Positions 10,716 through 19,277 of a stretch of DNA of 64,000 nt are shown one piece after another. The position numbers and the translations under genes are program-made. Below the pieces are notes generated by a model that saw only the letters and a program-made list of their open reading frames with translations, was not told the DNA's origin and searched no databases. The stretch spans positions 96,868-160,867 of the forward strand of contig NZ_BPQO01000014.1 in the NCBI RefSeq assembly GCF_022179285.1. The letters run 5' to 3'. The stretch is from Methylobacterium hispanicum (lineage in GTDB: Bacteria; Pseudomonadota; Alphaproteobacteria; Rhizobiales; Beijerinckiaceae). Positions within the stretch are counted from its first letter, which is position 1. Every line of letters begins with the position of its first letter.

Positions 10716-11687
10716 ATGACCTCCACCTCCTCAACGCAGGCGACGCCCGAATCGGTCAAGGTTGCCGGGACCCCGGACGCGTTTACCCACAAGCTTGCCA
10801 CGGTGGCGGGCGAGGTCGAGCGCTTCATGGTCGATCTCCTCGACGGCGAGGTCCGCCCCGGCGAGATCGCGCGGCCCGCGCGGCTGATGGAGGCGATGCG
10901 CCACGCGGTGCTCGGCGGCGGCAAGCGCCTGCGCCCGTTCCTGACGGTCGAGACCGCCCGCATGCTCGGCGGCCCGGAGGCCGGGGCCATGGCGGCGGGC
11001 GCGGGGGTCGAGCTCGTCCACTGCTACTCGCTCGTCCACGACGACATGCCGGCGATGGACAACGACGACATGCGCCGCGGCAAGCCGACCGTGCACAAGG
11101 CCTACGACGAGGCCACCGCGATCCTCGTCGGCGACGCGCTCCAGACGCTGGCCTTCGAGATCACCGCCGACCCGCAATGGCAGGCGGATGCGGGCATCCG
11201 CGCCGACCTCGTGCTCGGCCTCGCCAAGGCCTCGGGCCTCGGCGGCATGGTGGGCGGCCAGCTCCTCGACCTCGCGGCGGAGGGCCGCTTCGGGCCCGTC
11301 TCCCTCGACGTGGACGACACCCTGCGCATGCAGGCGATGAAGACCGGCGCGATCCTGGCCTTCTCGGTCGAGGCCGGGGCCATCGTGGGTGGGGCGAGCG
11401 CCGACGAGCGCGCGGCGCTGCTGCGCTACGGCGTGGCGCTGGGCCAGGCCTTCCAGATCGCCGACGACATCCTCGACCGGGAGGCCTCGCCGGAGGCGAT
11501 GGGCAAGGCCACCGGCAAGGACAAGGACGCCGGCAAGGCGACGCTCGTCGATCGCCTCGGCCTCGACGGCGCGCGGGCCGAGTGCGACCGGCTGGTCGGG
11601 GTCTGCGACGAGGCGGTGGCGCGCTGGGGCGAACGGGCGCAGACGCTGCGCGACGCCGCCCGCTTCACGGTGGCGCGCAAGGCCTGA
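10716..11687 (+). CDS. Short-chain polyprenyl diphosphate synthase (farnesyl/geranylgeranyl type)
   Basis: Condenses isopentenyl diphosphate with allylic diphosphates, feeding undecaprenyl, quinone side-chain and hopanoid or carotenoid synthesis. 323 residues. 'GGGKRLRPFL' at about 67-76 binds the diphosphate. The first aspartate-rich motif is DDMPAMD at about 109-115 (the four-residue-insert bacterial type I arrangement) and the second is IADDILD near 250. This fits an IspA-like farnesyl or geranylgeranyl synthase; chain length is not decidable here. ATG 10716 is preferred over GTG 10710, which would abut the divergent mtgA start. Confidence 0.9.
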   Translation: MTSTSSTQATPESVKVAGTPDAFTHKLATVAGEVERFMVDLLDGEVRPGEIARPARLMEAMRHAVLGGGKRLRPFLTVETARMLGGPEAGAMAAGAGVELVHCYSLVHDDMPAMDNDDMRRGKPTVHKAYDEATAILVGDALQTLAFEITADPQWQADAGIRADLVLGLAKASGLGGMVGGQLLDLAAEGRFGPVSLDVDDTLRMQAMKTGAILAFSVEAGAIVGGASADERAALLRYGVALGQAFQIADDILDREASPEAMGKATGKDKDAGKATLVDRLGLDGARAECDRLVGVCDEAVARWGERAQTLRDAARFTVARKA

Positions 11688-12108
11688 GGACTTCGCTGTC
11701 CCGGCTCAGACCGAACGGCGACGGAGCCGCGACGCGGCCCCCTCTCCCTATGAGCAGGGCGATCGCATATGGCGGCAACCCGTCTCGGATTGCGCCCGAA
11801 CCGCGCCGCGCCCCCTCTCCCGTGCGGGAGAGGGTTGGGGTGAGGGATGAGAACTCTACGGATGGGGCTGGCCATCGCCGCGGAACCGCAGCGCCTCCTC
11901 CGGCACGCTCCGGGCCCCTCACCCTGTCCCTCTCCCGCACGGGAGAGGGGACCCGCGCCTGATCCGAGGCAGGACTCGCTCGGCATATGCGATCGCCCTG
12001 CCCTATGGGAGAGGGCACCTGAGCCCGACTTGGCTCCCGGCTTTCCTACGGAGCGGAGGGGAGGCGCGATCCAAGTGGTCGTCCGGAGGCGACAGGCCCG
12101 TCTCGGCC
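11688..12108. repeat. Gene-free gap filled by a nested inverted-repeat element
   Basis: No coding frame is credible in these 421 bases. Outer arms at 11737-11771 and 11984-12016 are near-perfect inverted copies built around CAGGGCGATCGCATATG. Inside them are inner arms at 11811-11846 and 11915-11950 (CCTCTCCCG-type palindromes). A second copy of the inner unit, with the same order of parts and the shared word GAGAACTC, is at 50306-50450. It looks like a non-autonomous palindromic element (REP/MITE-like). Confidence 0.7.
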
Positions 12109-12798
12109 TCAGCCCAGCCGCCAGTCGATCGGCTGGAGCCCCCGCGCCTCCAGCCATGCGTTCGCCTTCTGGAAGGGCCGGGAGCCCGGAAAGTCCCGCG
12201 CCCGGTTCAGCGGCGAGGGGTGACCACTCTCGATGACCGCGTGCCGGTCCCGGTCGATCAGCGCGGCGCGGGCGCGGGCCTGGGCGCCCCAGAGCAGGAA
12301 CACGGACGGCTCCGGACGGGCCGAGACCGCCGCCACCGCCTCGTCGGTGAGCCTGGCCCAGCCGTAGCGCAGATGCGCTCCGGACTTGCCGGCCTCGACC
12401 GTCAGTGCGGCGTTGAGGAGGAGTACGCCCTGCCGCGCCCACGGCGTCAGGTCGCCGGACCGGGGCTTTGCCGGATCGACCTCCGCCAGGATCACCTTCA
12501 GGGAGGCCGGAAGACGGCCCTTGCCCACATACGAGAAGGCGAGCCCGTGGGCGTCGCCCGGCCTCGGGTAGGGATCCTGTCCGAGGATCACCACCTTGAC
12601 GGCTCCGGGGGGCGTCAGCGCGAGCGCCGCGAAGATGTCGCGCGGCTCCGGCAGCACGCGCGCGCCCTCGGCGATGCGGGCATCGACCCGCGCGGCGACC
12701 GTGTCGGCCGCGCCCTCGCGGAAGAATGGCAGGTCCGTCCAGGGCGAGCCGGAGGCGCGGAAGGCCGCGAGCGCGTCGGCGACGGGCGTGCGGCTCAT
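12109..12798 (-). CDS. ung: Uracil-DNA glycosylase, family 1
   Basis: Removes uracil from DNA as the first step of base-excision repair. 229 residues. The water-activating motif appears as GQDPYPRPGDAHGLAFS near residue 73, where many family 1 enzymes have GQDPYH; the aspartate and tyrosine are kept. The DNA-intercalation/catalytic-histidine motif HPSPLN is near residue 193, and 'GVLLLNAALTVEAGKSGAH' supplies the uracil-recognition asparagine. Its ATG overlaps the stop of the upstream phosphatase gene by 4 bases, so the two are probably translated together. Confidence 0.92.
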   Translation of the reverse strand: MSRTPVADALAAFRASGSPWTDLPFFREGAADTVAARVDARIAEGARVLPEPRDIFAALALTPPGAVKVVILGQDPYPRPGDAHGLAFSYVGKGRLPASLKVILAEVDPAKPRSGDLTPWARQGVLLLNAALTVEAGKSGAHLRYGWARLTDEAVAAVSARPEPSVFLLWGAQARARAALIDRDRHAVIESGHPSPLNRARDFPGSRPFQKANAWLEARGLQPIDWRLG

Positions 12799-14318
12799 CG
12801 CGCCACCATCAGGCGCTCGCCCTCGCGGATCGCGAGGGGGCTGTTGCGGCGCAGATACGTCATCACTTCGTTCGCCACGAGCTTACCGTCGGTGGCGCCG
12901 ATCAGGGTGCGCCCGCTGCGCAGGGCCCCGTAGCCGTTGCCGCCGTCGTAGAGGAAGTTGTTCGCCGCGACCGTGTAGGTCCGCGCCCGGTCGAGCGGCG
13001 CTCCGTCGACCGTGACCGAGAGGACGCGCGAGCCGGGCGCCCGTTCCGGATCGAGCCGGACCGCGAGGCCGGAGACCTGCACGAGGCGCCCCGCCGGCCG
13101 GCCGTAATCGGCGAGCCCGTTCTCGAGGAGCGCCAGCAGCGCCTCGCCCGTGATCGCGACGAGCACCACCGTGTTGCCGAAGGGCAGTTCCTGCAGGATG
13201 TCGCGGCGGGTCAGCTCGGCGCCCGCCGGGTAGAGCCGGTTGCCGCGGATGCCGCCGCCGTTCATCAGCCCGACCTCGGCGCCCGTCGAGGCCCGCACCG
13301 CGTCGGCCACGAGGTCGCCGAAGCCGGCCTCCCGGGCGCGCACGCTGGCGACCCGGCTGTCGAGGGGCAGCGCGGTCCGCCCGACCGGAACGTCGAGCTC
13401 GCGCGACAGGTCGGCCTCGTAGCGGCGCACCAGCGCCAGCGTCTCGGGATCGGGCGCGACGTCCCGCGTGTCGTGGATGCGGAAGCTCGGGCGCCAGCGC
13501 AGGCGCCGCTCCGCCCCCTCCCCCTCGCGGGTGCAGCGGATGTCGATCGCGGTGACGAAATGCGCATCCACGCTCGATTCGGCGAGCACGCGCTGGCCGT
13601 CGTAGCGCAGGAACAGGTCGTGGTCGTGGCCGGACAGGATGATGTCGGCGTGGCCCGCGGCCAGCATCGCCATGTCGGTGGCGCGATCCGTGTGGACCAC
13701 CGCGACGACGATCTCGGCGCCCTCCGCGCGCAGCAGGCGGGCCTGCTCGGCCAGCGTCTCGGCCTCCGGGCCGAAGCGGAGCGTGCCGCTCTGCGCCTTC
13801 TCGGGCGTGCTCCTCAGCGCGATGCCGGTGACGCCGACGCGCACGCCGCCGAGATCGGTGACGAAGCGGTCCGCGACGTCCGGCAGCGGCTCGCCCGCCC
13901 CGTCCCGGAGGTTCGCCGCGAGCGTGCGGAAGGCGGCGCCGCGGATCCGCTCCTGGAACACGGCCGGCCCGAAATCGAACTCGTGGTTACCCGGCACGAA
14001 CACGTCGGGCGGGGCGAGCGCCAGGAGCGCCACAATGTGCGCGCCCCGGTCGAAGCCCGACATCAGCGAGGGCGAGAGCGTGTCGCCGGCATGCGCGTAG
14101 AGGACGGGCACGCCGCGCGCGCGCTCCGCCTTCACCACGGCGTTGAGCCGCGCGAAGCCGCCGCGGCCCTCGACCTCGCCCATCAGGTAGATGTCGTTGA
14201 CGAGAAGGAGCGTGAAGGTCGGGCGGTCGGCTCCCGCCTCGGCGGCGACGGTGGGCAGGGCGCCGAGGCCGGCCCCGAGCCCGAGTCCGAAGGTCTGGCG
14301 GCGGCTCGGTTCGCGCAT
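12795..14318 (-). CDS. 5'-nucleotidase-like metallophosphatase, probably exported
   Basis: 507 residues. An N-terminal twin-arginine-like segment (REPSRRQTFGLGLGAGLGAL) suggests export. The calcineurin-like domain has 'YAHAGDTLSPS', 'VPGNHEFDFGP' and 'SGHDHDLF' for the two metals. The C-terminal nucleotide-binding domain has 'AANNFLYDGGNGYGAL', as in UshA-type 5'-nucleotidases. Oddity: the first metal motif, normally D-x-H, reads VNDIYLMG, that is D-x-Y. I believe this is a feature of an alphaproteobacterial subgroup, but it makes the substrate uncertain. Likely role: periplasmic hydrolysis of nucleotides to recover phosphate and nucleosides. Confidence 0.85.
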   Translation of the reverse strand: MREPSRRQTFGLGLGAGLGALPTVAAEAGADRPTFTLLLVNDIYLMGEVEGRGGFARLNAVVKAERARGVPVLYAHAGDTLSPSLMSGFDRGAHIVALLALAPPDVFVPGNHEFDFGPAVFQERIRGAAFRTLAANLRDGAGEPLPDVADRFVTDLGGVRVGVTGIALRSTPEKAQSGTLRFGPEAETLAEQARLLRAEGAEIVVAVVHTDRATDMAMLAAGHADIILSGHDHDLFLRYDGQRVLAESSVDAHFVTAIDIRCTREGEGAERRLRWRPSFRIHDTRDVAPDPETLALVRRYEADLSRELDVPVGRTALPLDSRVASVRAREAGFGDLVADAVRASTGAEVGLMNGGGIRGNRLYPAGAELTRRDILQELPFGNTVVLVAITGEALLALLENGLADYGRPAGRLVQVSGLAVRLDPERAPGSRVLSVTVDGAPLDRARTYTVAANNFLYDGGNGYGALRSGRTLIGATDGKLVANEVMTYLRRNSPLAIREGERLMVAR

Positions 14319-14412
14319 ATCCCCTCGCCTATCCGGCGGACCCGACGCGCTCGTGACGCCCGGCCGGCAAGGCGCCCTACCGGAACAAGACGCCCTGCCG
14401 AAACAGGACGCC

Positions 14413-15360
14413 CTACCGGAAGGTGTCGCGCACGGCCTTGGCGTTGCGGCGGACCATCGGCCAGATCCAGGCGCCGGAGGCGAGATAGGCCCCGGGCGCC
14501 TTCGGGCGCAGGTCCGCGGCCAGCCGCTGCGCGAGGCCGGGGACAGCCAGCGCCCCGACCGGCGCGTCGGTCTTGCGGTAGACGACCGTGGTGTCCTCGC
14601 GCCAGTAGGCCTCGTCCGGCACCAGCCCGGCGCGGCGGGCCAGCAGGTCGAAGGTCTCGCGCACGTAGCCGTGCACGTGGGCGAAGTGGAAGCGCTCGTG
14701 CGGCGGCTTGCCGGTGGCGGCCATGTTGGGCACCGCGGCGTAGAGGCGCCCGTCCGGCTTCAGCCAGCGGGCGAGGCGCTCCATCACCTCGGCCGGGTCG
14801 CGCAGGTGCTCCAGCACGTGGTGGGTGCTGATCACGTCGAAGCTGCCGGGTGCGAAGGTCGCGTCGTCCGCATCGTCCAGCACCTCGACCCCGTAGGTCT
14901 TGCGGGCGAAGGCGGCGTAGTCGCGGCCGGGCTCGACGCCGACCACGTCGCAGCCCTTGGCCCGGGCGGCGGCCAGGAACTCGCCGGAGCCCGAGCCGAA
15001 ATCGAGGAGCCGGGCGCCCGGCACGAGCTTGGGCCCCAGCAGGTCCGCCCGGAAGGCGGCCTCCCGGCCCGAGCGCTTGACGTGGTGGGGCGGCGGGCCG
15101 CCCGCGAAGGCGAGCTGGTAATCGGCCCGGTAGGCGGTGGCGTAGTACGCGGCGAGTTCGTCCGGCGTCGGCATCGGGTCGGTGCGGATCAGGCCGCACT
15201 GCGTGCAGGCAATCGAGCGCAGCACCTTCAGGCGCCGGTCGCTCTCGGCCACCACGACGGACTCCGCGCAGCCGCACAGATTGCACGCCGCCGGCGCGCC
15301 CGTGTAGGGGTAGCCGGTGAACGGTACGAAGTGCCTGAGGAAATAGCGGGGAGACGGCAT
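14413..15360 (-). CDS. Class I SAM-dependent methyltransferase with N-terminal zinc ribbon
   Basis: 315 residues. Residues near 24-60 contain CNLCG and CTQCG, a four-cysteine zinc ribbon seen in methyltransferases of sugar and polysaccharide pathways. The Rossmann SAM site 'LLDFGSGSGEFLAAARAKG' follows at about 112, with 'DVVGVEPG' and 'DVISTHHVLEHLRDP' as motifs II and IV. The substrate is unknown and no sugar genes lie beside it. ATG 15360 is used since the protein starts shortly before the ribbon; the frame upstream is unrelated. It is divergent from hemH, separated by 152 bases. Confidence 0.85.
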   Translation of the reverse strand: MPSPRYFLRHFVPFTGYPYTGAPAACNLCGCAESVVVAESDRRLKVLRSIACTQCGLIRTDPMPTPDELAAYYATAYRADYQLAFAGGPPPHHVKRSGREAAFRADLLGPKLVPGARLLDFGSGSGEFLAAARAKGCDVVGVEPGRDYAAFARKTYGVEVLDDADDATFAPGSFDVISTHHVLEHLRDPAEVMERLARWLKPDGRLYAAVPNMAATGKPPHERFHFAHVHGYVRETFDLLARRAGLVPDEAYWREDTTVVYRKTDAPVGALAVPGLAQRLAADLRPKAPGAYLASGAWIWPMVRRNAKAVRDTFR

Positions 15361-15512
15361 GTCGCGCCCTGTCCTGTCGATCTTCGAAAAGTCGCTTCGT
15401 GCTCTAGATAGATAAGCCCGTCGAGACAATCGCGGCGCGCTCACGAGATCCGCCCCCGGCAGCCGCAAGCGCGCCGGGCGGGGCGCCGCCGCGGACCGGA
15501 AAGCCCTGTGTG

Positions 15513-16601
15513 ATGAACGAACGCGTCGAACCCGCAACGCTCGCGGCCCGCCAGCCCCTGGCGCCTCAGGCCCCCGTCAGCGCCGGCACGCTGCCCGCCG
15601 AGCATCCGCCCGTCCGCTGGGGCCGGGTCGGCGTGCTCCTGATGAATCTCGGCACGCCGGAGGGCACGACCTACTGGCCGATGCGCCGCTACCTGAAGGA
15701 GTTCCTCTCCGACCGGCGCGTCATCGAGGTGCCGCGGCTGATCTGGTGGCCGCTCCTGAACCTCGTCATCCTCACGAAGCGCCCGGGGCCGAAGGGGCGC
15801 GACTACGCCAGCGTCTGGAACAACGCGCTGGACGAGGGGCCGCTCAAGACCATCACCCGCGGCCAGCGCGATCGGTTGCAGGCGGCGCTCGGCGATTCGG
15901 TGGTCGTCGATTGGGCCATGCGCTACGGCAAGCCGGAGGTGAGTTCGCGCATCCAGGCGCTGCTCGACCAGGGCTGCGACCGCATCCTCCTGGTGCCGCT
16001 CTATCCCCAGTACGCCGCCGCGACCTCGGCCACCGCCTGCGACCAGGCCTTCAAGGCCCTGATGCAGATGCGCTGGCAGCCGACGGTGCGGGTCTCGCCG
16101 CCCTACCACGACGACCCGGTCTACATCGACGCGGTCGCCCGCTCGATCCGCGAGGGGCTCGCCAAGCTCGATTTCGAGCCGGAGGTGATCCTCACCTCGT
16201 TCCACGGCGTCCCGAAGAGCTACCTGCTCAAGGGCGACCCCTACCATTGCCAGTGCGTGAAGACGGGCCGCCTGATCCGCGAGGCGCTCGGCTACGGGCC
16301 GGACAAGATGCGCACCACCTTCCAGTCGCGCTTCGGCAACGAGGAGTGGCTGAAGCCCTACACCGACGAGACTGTGCAGGCGCTCGCCAAGTCCGGCGTG
16401 AAGCGCATGGCGATCGTGGCGCCGGGCTTCACGGCCGATTGCCTGGAGACCCTCGAGGAACTCGACGGCGAGAACCGCCACTATTTCGAGGAGAACGGCG
16501 GCGAGAAGTTCGCCTACATCCCCTGCCTCAACGACGGCGACCTCGGCATGGAGGTCATCGAGCACGTGGTGCGGCGGGAATTGCGGGGTTGGGTGGAGTA
16601 G
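15513..16601 (+). CDS. hemH: Ferrochelatase
   Basis: Inserts ferrous iron into protoporphyrin IX, the last step of protoheme synthesis, at the cytoplasmic side of the inner membrane. 362 residues. 'GVLLMNLGTPEGTTYWPMRRYLKEFLSD' near residue 35 is the family N-terminus. 'LTSFHGVPKSYLLKGDPYHCQC' carries the metal-binding histidine, and 'FQSRFGNEEWLKPYTDE' carries the conserved glutamate. The C-terminal 'VVRRELRGW' matches alphaproteobacterial enzymes. ATG 15513 follows an in-frame GTG at 15510. It ends in a repeat-rich gap. Confidence 0.96.
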   Translation: MNERVEPATLAARQPLAPQAPVSAGTLPAEHPPVRWGRVGVLLMNLGTPEGTTYWPMRRYLKEFLSDRRVIEVPRLIWWPLLNLVILTKRPGPKGRDYASVWNNALDEGPLKTITRGQRDRLQAALGDSVVVDWAMRYGKPEVSSRIQALLDQGCDRILLVPLYPQYAAATSATACDQAFKALMQMRWQPTVRVSPPYHDDPVYIDAVARSIREGLAKLDFEPEVILTSFHGVPKSYLLKGDPYHCQCVKTGRLIREALGYGPDKMRTTFQSRFGNEEWLKPYTDETVQALAKSGVKRMAIVAPGFTADCLETLEELDGENRHYFEENGGEKFAYIPCLNDGDLGMEVIEHVVRRELRGWVE

Positions 16602-16614
16602 GCCCGCGCGTCTT

Positions 16615-16790
16615 ACCCCTCCCCCCTCTGCGGGGGAGGGTGGCCCGCGAAGCGGGTCGGGAGAGGGGAGAGCGCTTCAGAATAGAGCTGCGGCCCTGCA
16701 TGAAGGCCGCGCCTCATCCTGAAGCCGGGTGCCCCTCTCCCGACCCGGCCTGACGGCCGGCCCACCCTCCCCCGCAGAGGGGGGAGGGAG
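16615..16790. repeat. Paired inverted copies of a palindromic repeat between hemH and ppk
   Basis: One unit (16615-16670) reads CCTCCCCCCTCTGCGGGGGAGG, then GGCCCGCGAAGCGGGTCGGGAGAGGGG. The second (16732-16790) is the same unit inverted, with a changed inner loop. The two can fold into a large cruciform, and either could end transcription of the two convergent genes. Confidence 0.65.
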
Positions 16791-16809
16791 AGCGTGGCGT
16801 CTTTCTCCC

Positions 16810-19191
16810 CTACCCCCGCGCCCGCCTACTCAGCGCCCGCGGGCTCGACTTCTTCGAGGCCTTGCCGCGGCCCGAGAGGCTCGGGTTGGTCATGAAGTAC
16901 TTGTGGGCGTTGAAGGGCTCCTCGCCCTCCGCCGGCTGGACCCGCTCGCTCGCCCCCGAGGCCAGCACGCGCCAGCTCTGGCGGTTGTCCAAGAGGTTCG
17001 CCAGCATGATCTGGTCGAGCACCTGCTGGTGCACGGTCGGGTTGGTGATCGGCAGGAGCGCCTCGACCCGGCGGTCGAGGTTGCGGCTCATCAGGTCGGC
17101 CGACGAGATGTAGACCGTGGCCTTCGGGTGGGGCAGCCCGACGCCGTTGCCGAAGGCGTAGATGCGCCCGTGCTCCAGGAAGCGCCCGACGATCGACTTG
17201 ACCCGGATCGTCTCGGACAGGCCCGGCACGCCGGGGCGCAGGCAGCAGATGCCGCGCACCACGCAGTCGATCTGCACGCCCGCCTCCGAGGCGTCGTAGA
17301 GCGCGTCGATGATCTGCGCGTCGACCAGCGAGTTGCACTTGATCCAGATCGCCGCCGGGCGCCCGGCCTTGGCGTGCGCGATCTCGGCCTCGATGTGCTC
17401 GAGCAGCCGCGGCTTCAGCGTCAGCGGCGAGACTGCCATGCGCTCGAGTTCCGCGGGCTCGGCGTAGCCCGTGATGAAGTTGAAGATGCGGGAGACGTCC
17501 CGGGCGATGGCCGGGTCGGCGGTGAAGAAGGAGAGGTCGGTGTAGATGCGCGCCGTGATCGGGTGATAGTTGCCCGTGCCGATGTGGCAGTAGGTGACGA
17601 GGCGCTCGCCCTCGCGGCGCACCACCATCGAGAGCTTGGCGTGGGTCTTCAGCTCGACGAAGCCGAAGACCACCTGGGCGCCGGCCTTCTCGAGGTTGCG
17701 GGCCCAGCGGATGTTGGCCTCCTCGTCGAAGCGGGCCTTCAGCTCGACGAGCGCGGTGACCGACTTGCCGGCCTCGGCGGCTTCCGCGAGCGCGGCCACG
17801 ATCGGCGAGTTCGAGGAGGTGCGGTAGAGCGTCTGCTTGATCGCCACCACGTTCGGGTCGCGGGCGGCCTGGGCCAGGAACTGCACCACCGAGTCGAAGG
17901 ACTCGTAGGGGTGGTGCACGCAGAAATCCTTCTGGCGGATCGCCGCGAAGACGTCGCCGCCCGATTCCCGGATGCGCTCGGGGAAGCGCGGGTTGTAGGG
18001 CTTGAACTTGAGGTCCGGCCGGTCGATCGAGACGATCTGCGAGAGCTCGTTCAAGGCCAGCATGCCCTCGACCAGGAAGATGGCGTCGGGGGAGATTTCC
18101 AGCTCGTCGGCCACGAAGGCGCGCAGGTCCTCCGGCATCCCGGCCTCGACCTCGAGCCGGATGACGACGCCGCGGCGGCGCTGCTTCAGCGCGGTCTCGA
18201 AGTGCAGGACGAGGTCCTCGGCCTCCTCCTCGATCTCGAGGTCGGAGTCGCGCACCACCCGGAAGGCGCCCTGGCCCCGCACGTGGTAGCCGGGGAAGAG
18301 CCGGCCGGTGAACATCACGATCACCTGCTCGATCGCGATGAAGCGCGCGGCCGGATCCCCCTCGACGGTCGGCAGGCGCACGAAGCGGTCGAGCACGCCC
18401 GGCATGCGGATCAGCGCGCGCAGGGTCCGCCCATCTTTCGGCCGCACCAGCATCAGGGCGATGGTCGAGCCGAGGTTAGGGATGAACGGGAAGGGGTGGG
18501 CCGGGTCGATCGCCAGCGGCGTCAGCACCGGCAGGACGTGGTTGAGGAAGTACTCCTCCAGGAAGGCCTTGTGCTGGGCGATCAGCTCACTGGGCTCGAC
18601 GAGGGCGATGTCGACACCGAGCAGCTCCGCGCGCAGCTCCCGCCAGCGGGTCTGCTGGTCCTCGGCCAGCCGCGAGACCTCCTGGCCGATCCGGACGAGC
18701 TGCTCGGACGGGGTCAGCCCGTCCTGCGAGGGCAGCGTCAGCCCGGCCCGGACCTGATCGTGCAGGCCGGCGACGCGGACCATGAAGAACTCGTCGAGGT
18801 TGTTGGCCGAGATCGAGAGGAAGCGCAGCTGCTCCAACAGCGGATGGCCGGTGTTGGAGGCCTCCTCCAGCACCCGGCGGTTGAACTGCAGCCAGGACAG
18901 CTCGCGGTTCACGAAGCGCTCGGGCGAGTGGCGGAGCGTGCGGCCGGCCTCCAGCACGCTCGCGCGGGCGGGCTCGCCGACATGCGTCGGGGGCTCCGGG
19001 ATGTCGGCGGCCACCGGCCACTCGTCGCCCCGGTCGGCGGGCGCGGCCGGAGCCTGCGCAGGGCGCGCCACGGCCGTGCGCCGAGTCGGCGGCGCCCGGC
19101 GCGGGGGGGCGGACGGGCGCTCGGCCCCCGTCTCCTCGTGCGCCTGCTCGCTCTCGCGGGCTCCGACTCTCGGCTCCATCTCCGGCAACAC
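16810..19191 (-). CDS. ppk: Polyphosphate kinase 1
   Basis: Makes inorganic polyphosphate from ATP, reversibly, at the membrane. 793 residues, of which about the first 85 are a proline/alanine-rich variable tail. The PPK1 N domain starts 'FVNRELSWLQFNRRVLEEA' and continues 'RFLSISANNLDEFFMVRVAG'. The catalytic domain includes 'HHPYESFDSVVQFL' and 'HIGTGNYHPITARIYTDLSFF' with the phospho-accepting histidine. 'VVRGICCLRPGVPGLSE' and 'SSADLMSRNLDRRVEALLPI' close the C-terminus. The GTG start at 19191 has GGAGGA immediately upstream; the ATG four codons later is possible. hdaA and the AI-2E exporter lie upstream on the same strand. Confidence 0.95.
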   Translation of the reverse strand: MLPEMEPRVGARESEQAHEETGAERPSAPPRRAPPTRRTAVARPAQAPAAPADRGDEWPVAADIPEPPTHVGEPARASVLEAGRTLRHSPERFVNRELSWLQFNRRVLEEASNTGHPLLEQLRFLSISANNLDEFFMVRVAGLHDQVRAGLTLPSQDGLTPSEQLVRIGQEVSRLAEDQQTRWRELRAELLGVDIALVEPSELIAQHKAFLEEYFLNHVLPVLTPLAIDPAHPFPFIPNLGSTIALMLVRPKDGRTLRALIRMPGVLDRFVRLPTVEGDPAARFIAIEQVIVMFTGRLFPGYHVRGQGAFRVVRDSDLEIEEEAEDLVLHFETALKQRRRGVVIRLEVEAGMPEDLRAFVADELEISPDAIFLVEGMLALNELSQIVSIDRPDLKFKPYNPRFPERIRESGGDVFAAIRQKDFCVHHPYESFDSVVQFLAQAARDPNVVAIKQTLYRTSSNSPIVAALAEAAEAGKSVTALVELKARFDEEANIRWARNLEKAGAQVVFGFVELKTHAKLSMVVRREGERLVTYCHIGTGNYHPITARIYTDLSFFTADPAIARDVSRIFNFITGYAEPAELERMAVSPLTLKPRLLEHIEAEIAHAKAGRPAAIWIKCNSLVDAQIIDALYDASEAGVQIDCVVRGICCLRPGVPGLSETIRVKSIVGRFLEHGRIYAFGNGVGLPHPKATVYISSADLMSRNLDRRVEALLPITNPTVHQQVLDQIMLANLLDNRQSWRVLASGASERVQPAEGEEPFNAHKYFMTNPSLSGRGKASKKSSPRALSRRARG

Positions 19192-19277
19192 GTGTCCTCC
19201 AGCTCTGCGGCGCCGCGCCCTCTAGCAGGGAATCGGCACAGCCGCGTGACGGTTCGATGACGGCCTCGCGCCGCGGG

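Noticed and set aside
12726..14831. A 701-codon open frame on the plus strand
   Set aside because: Antisense to the phosphatase and methyltransferase genes and without any recognisable domain.
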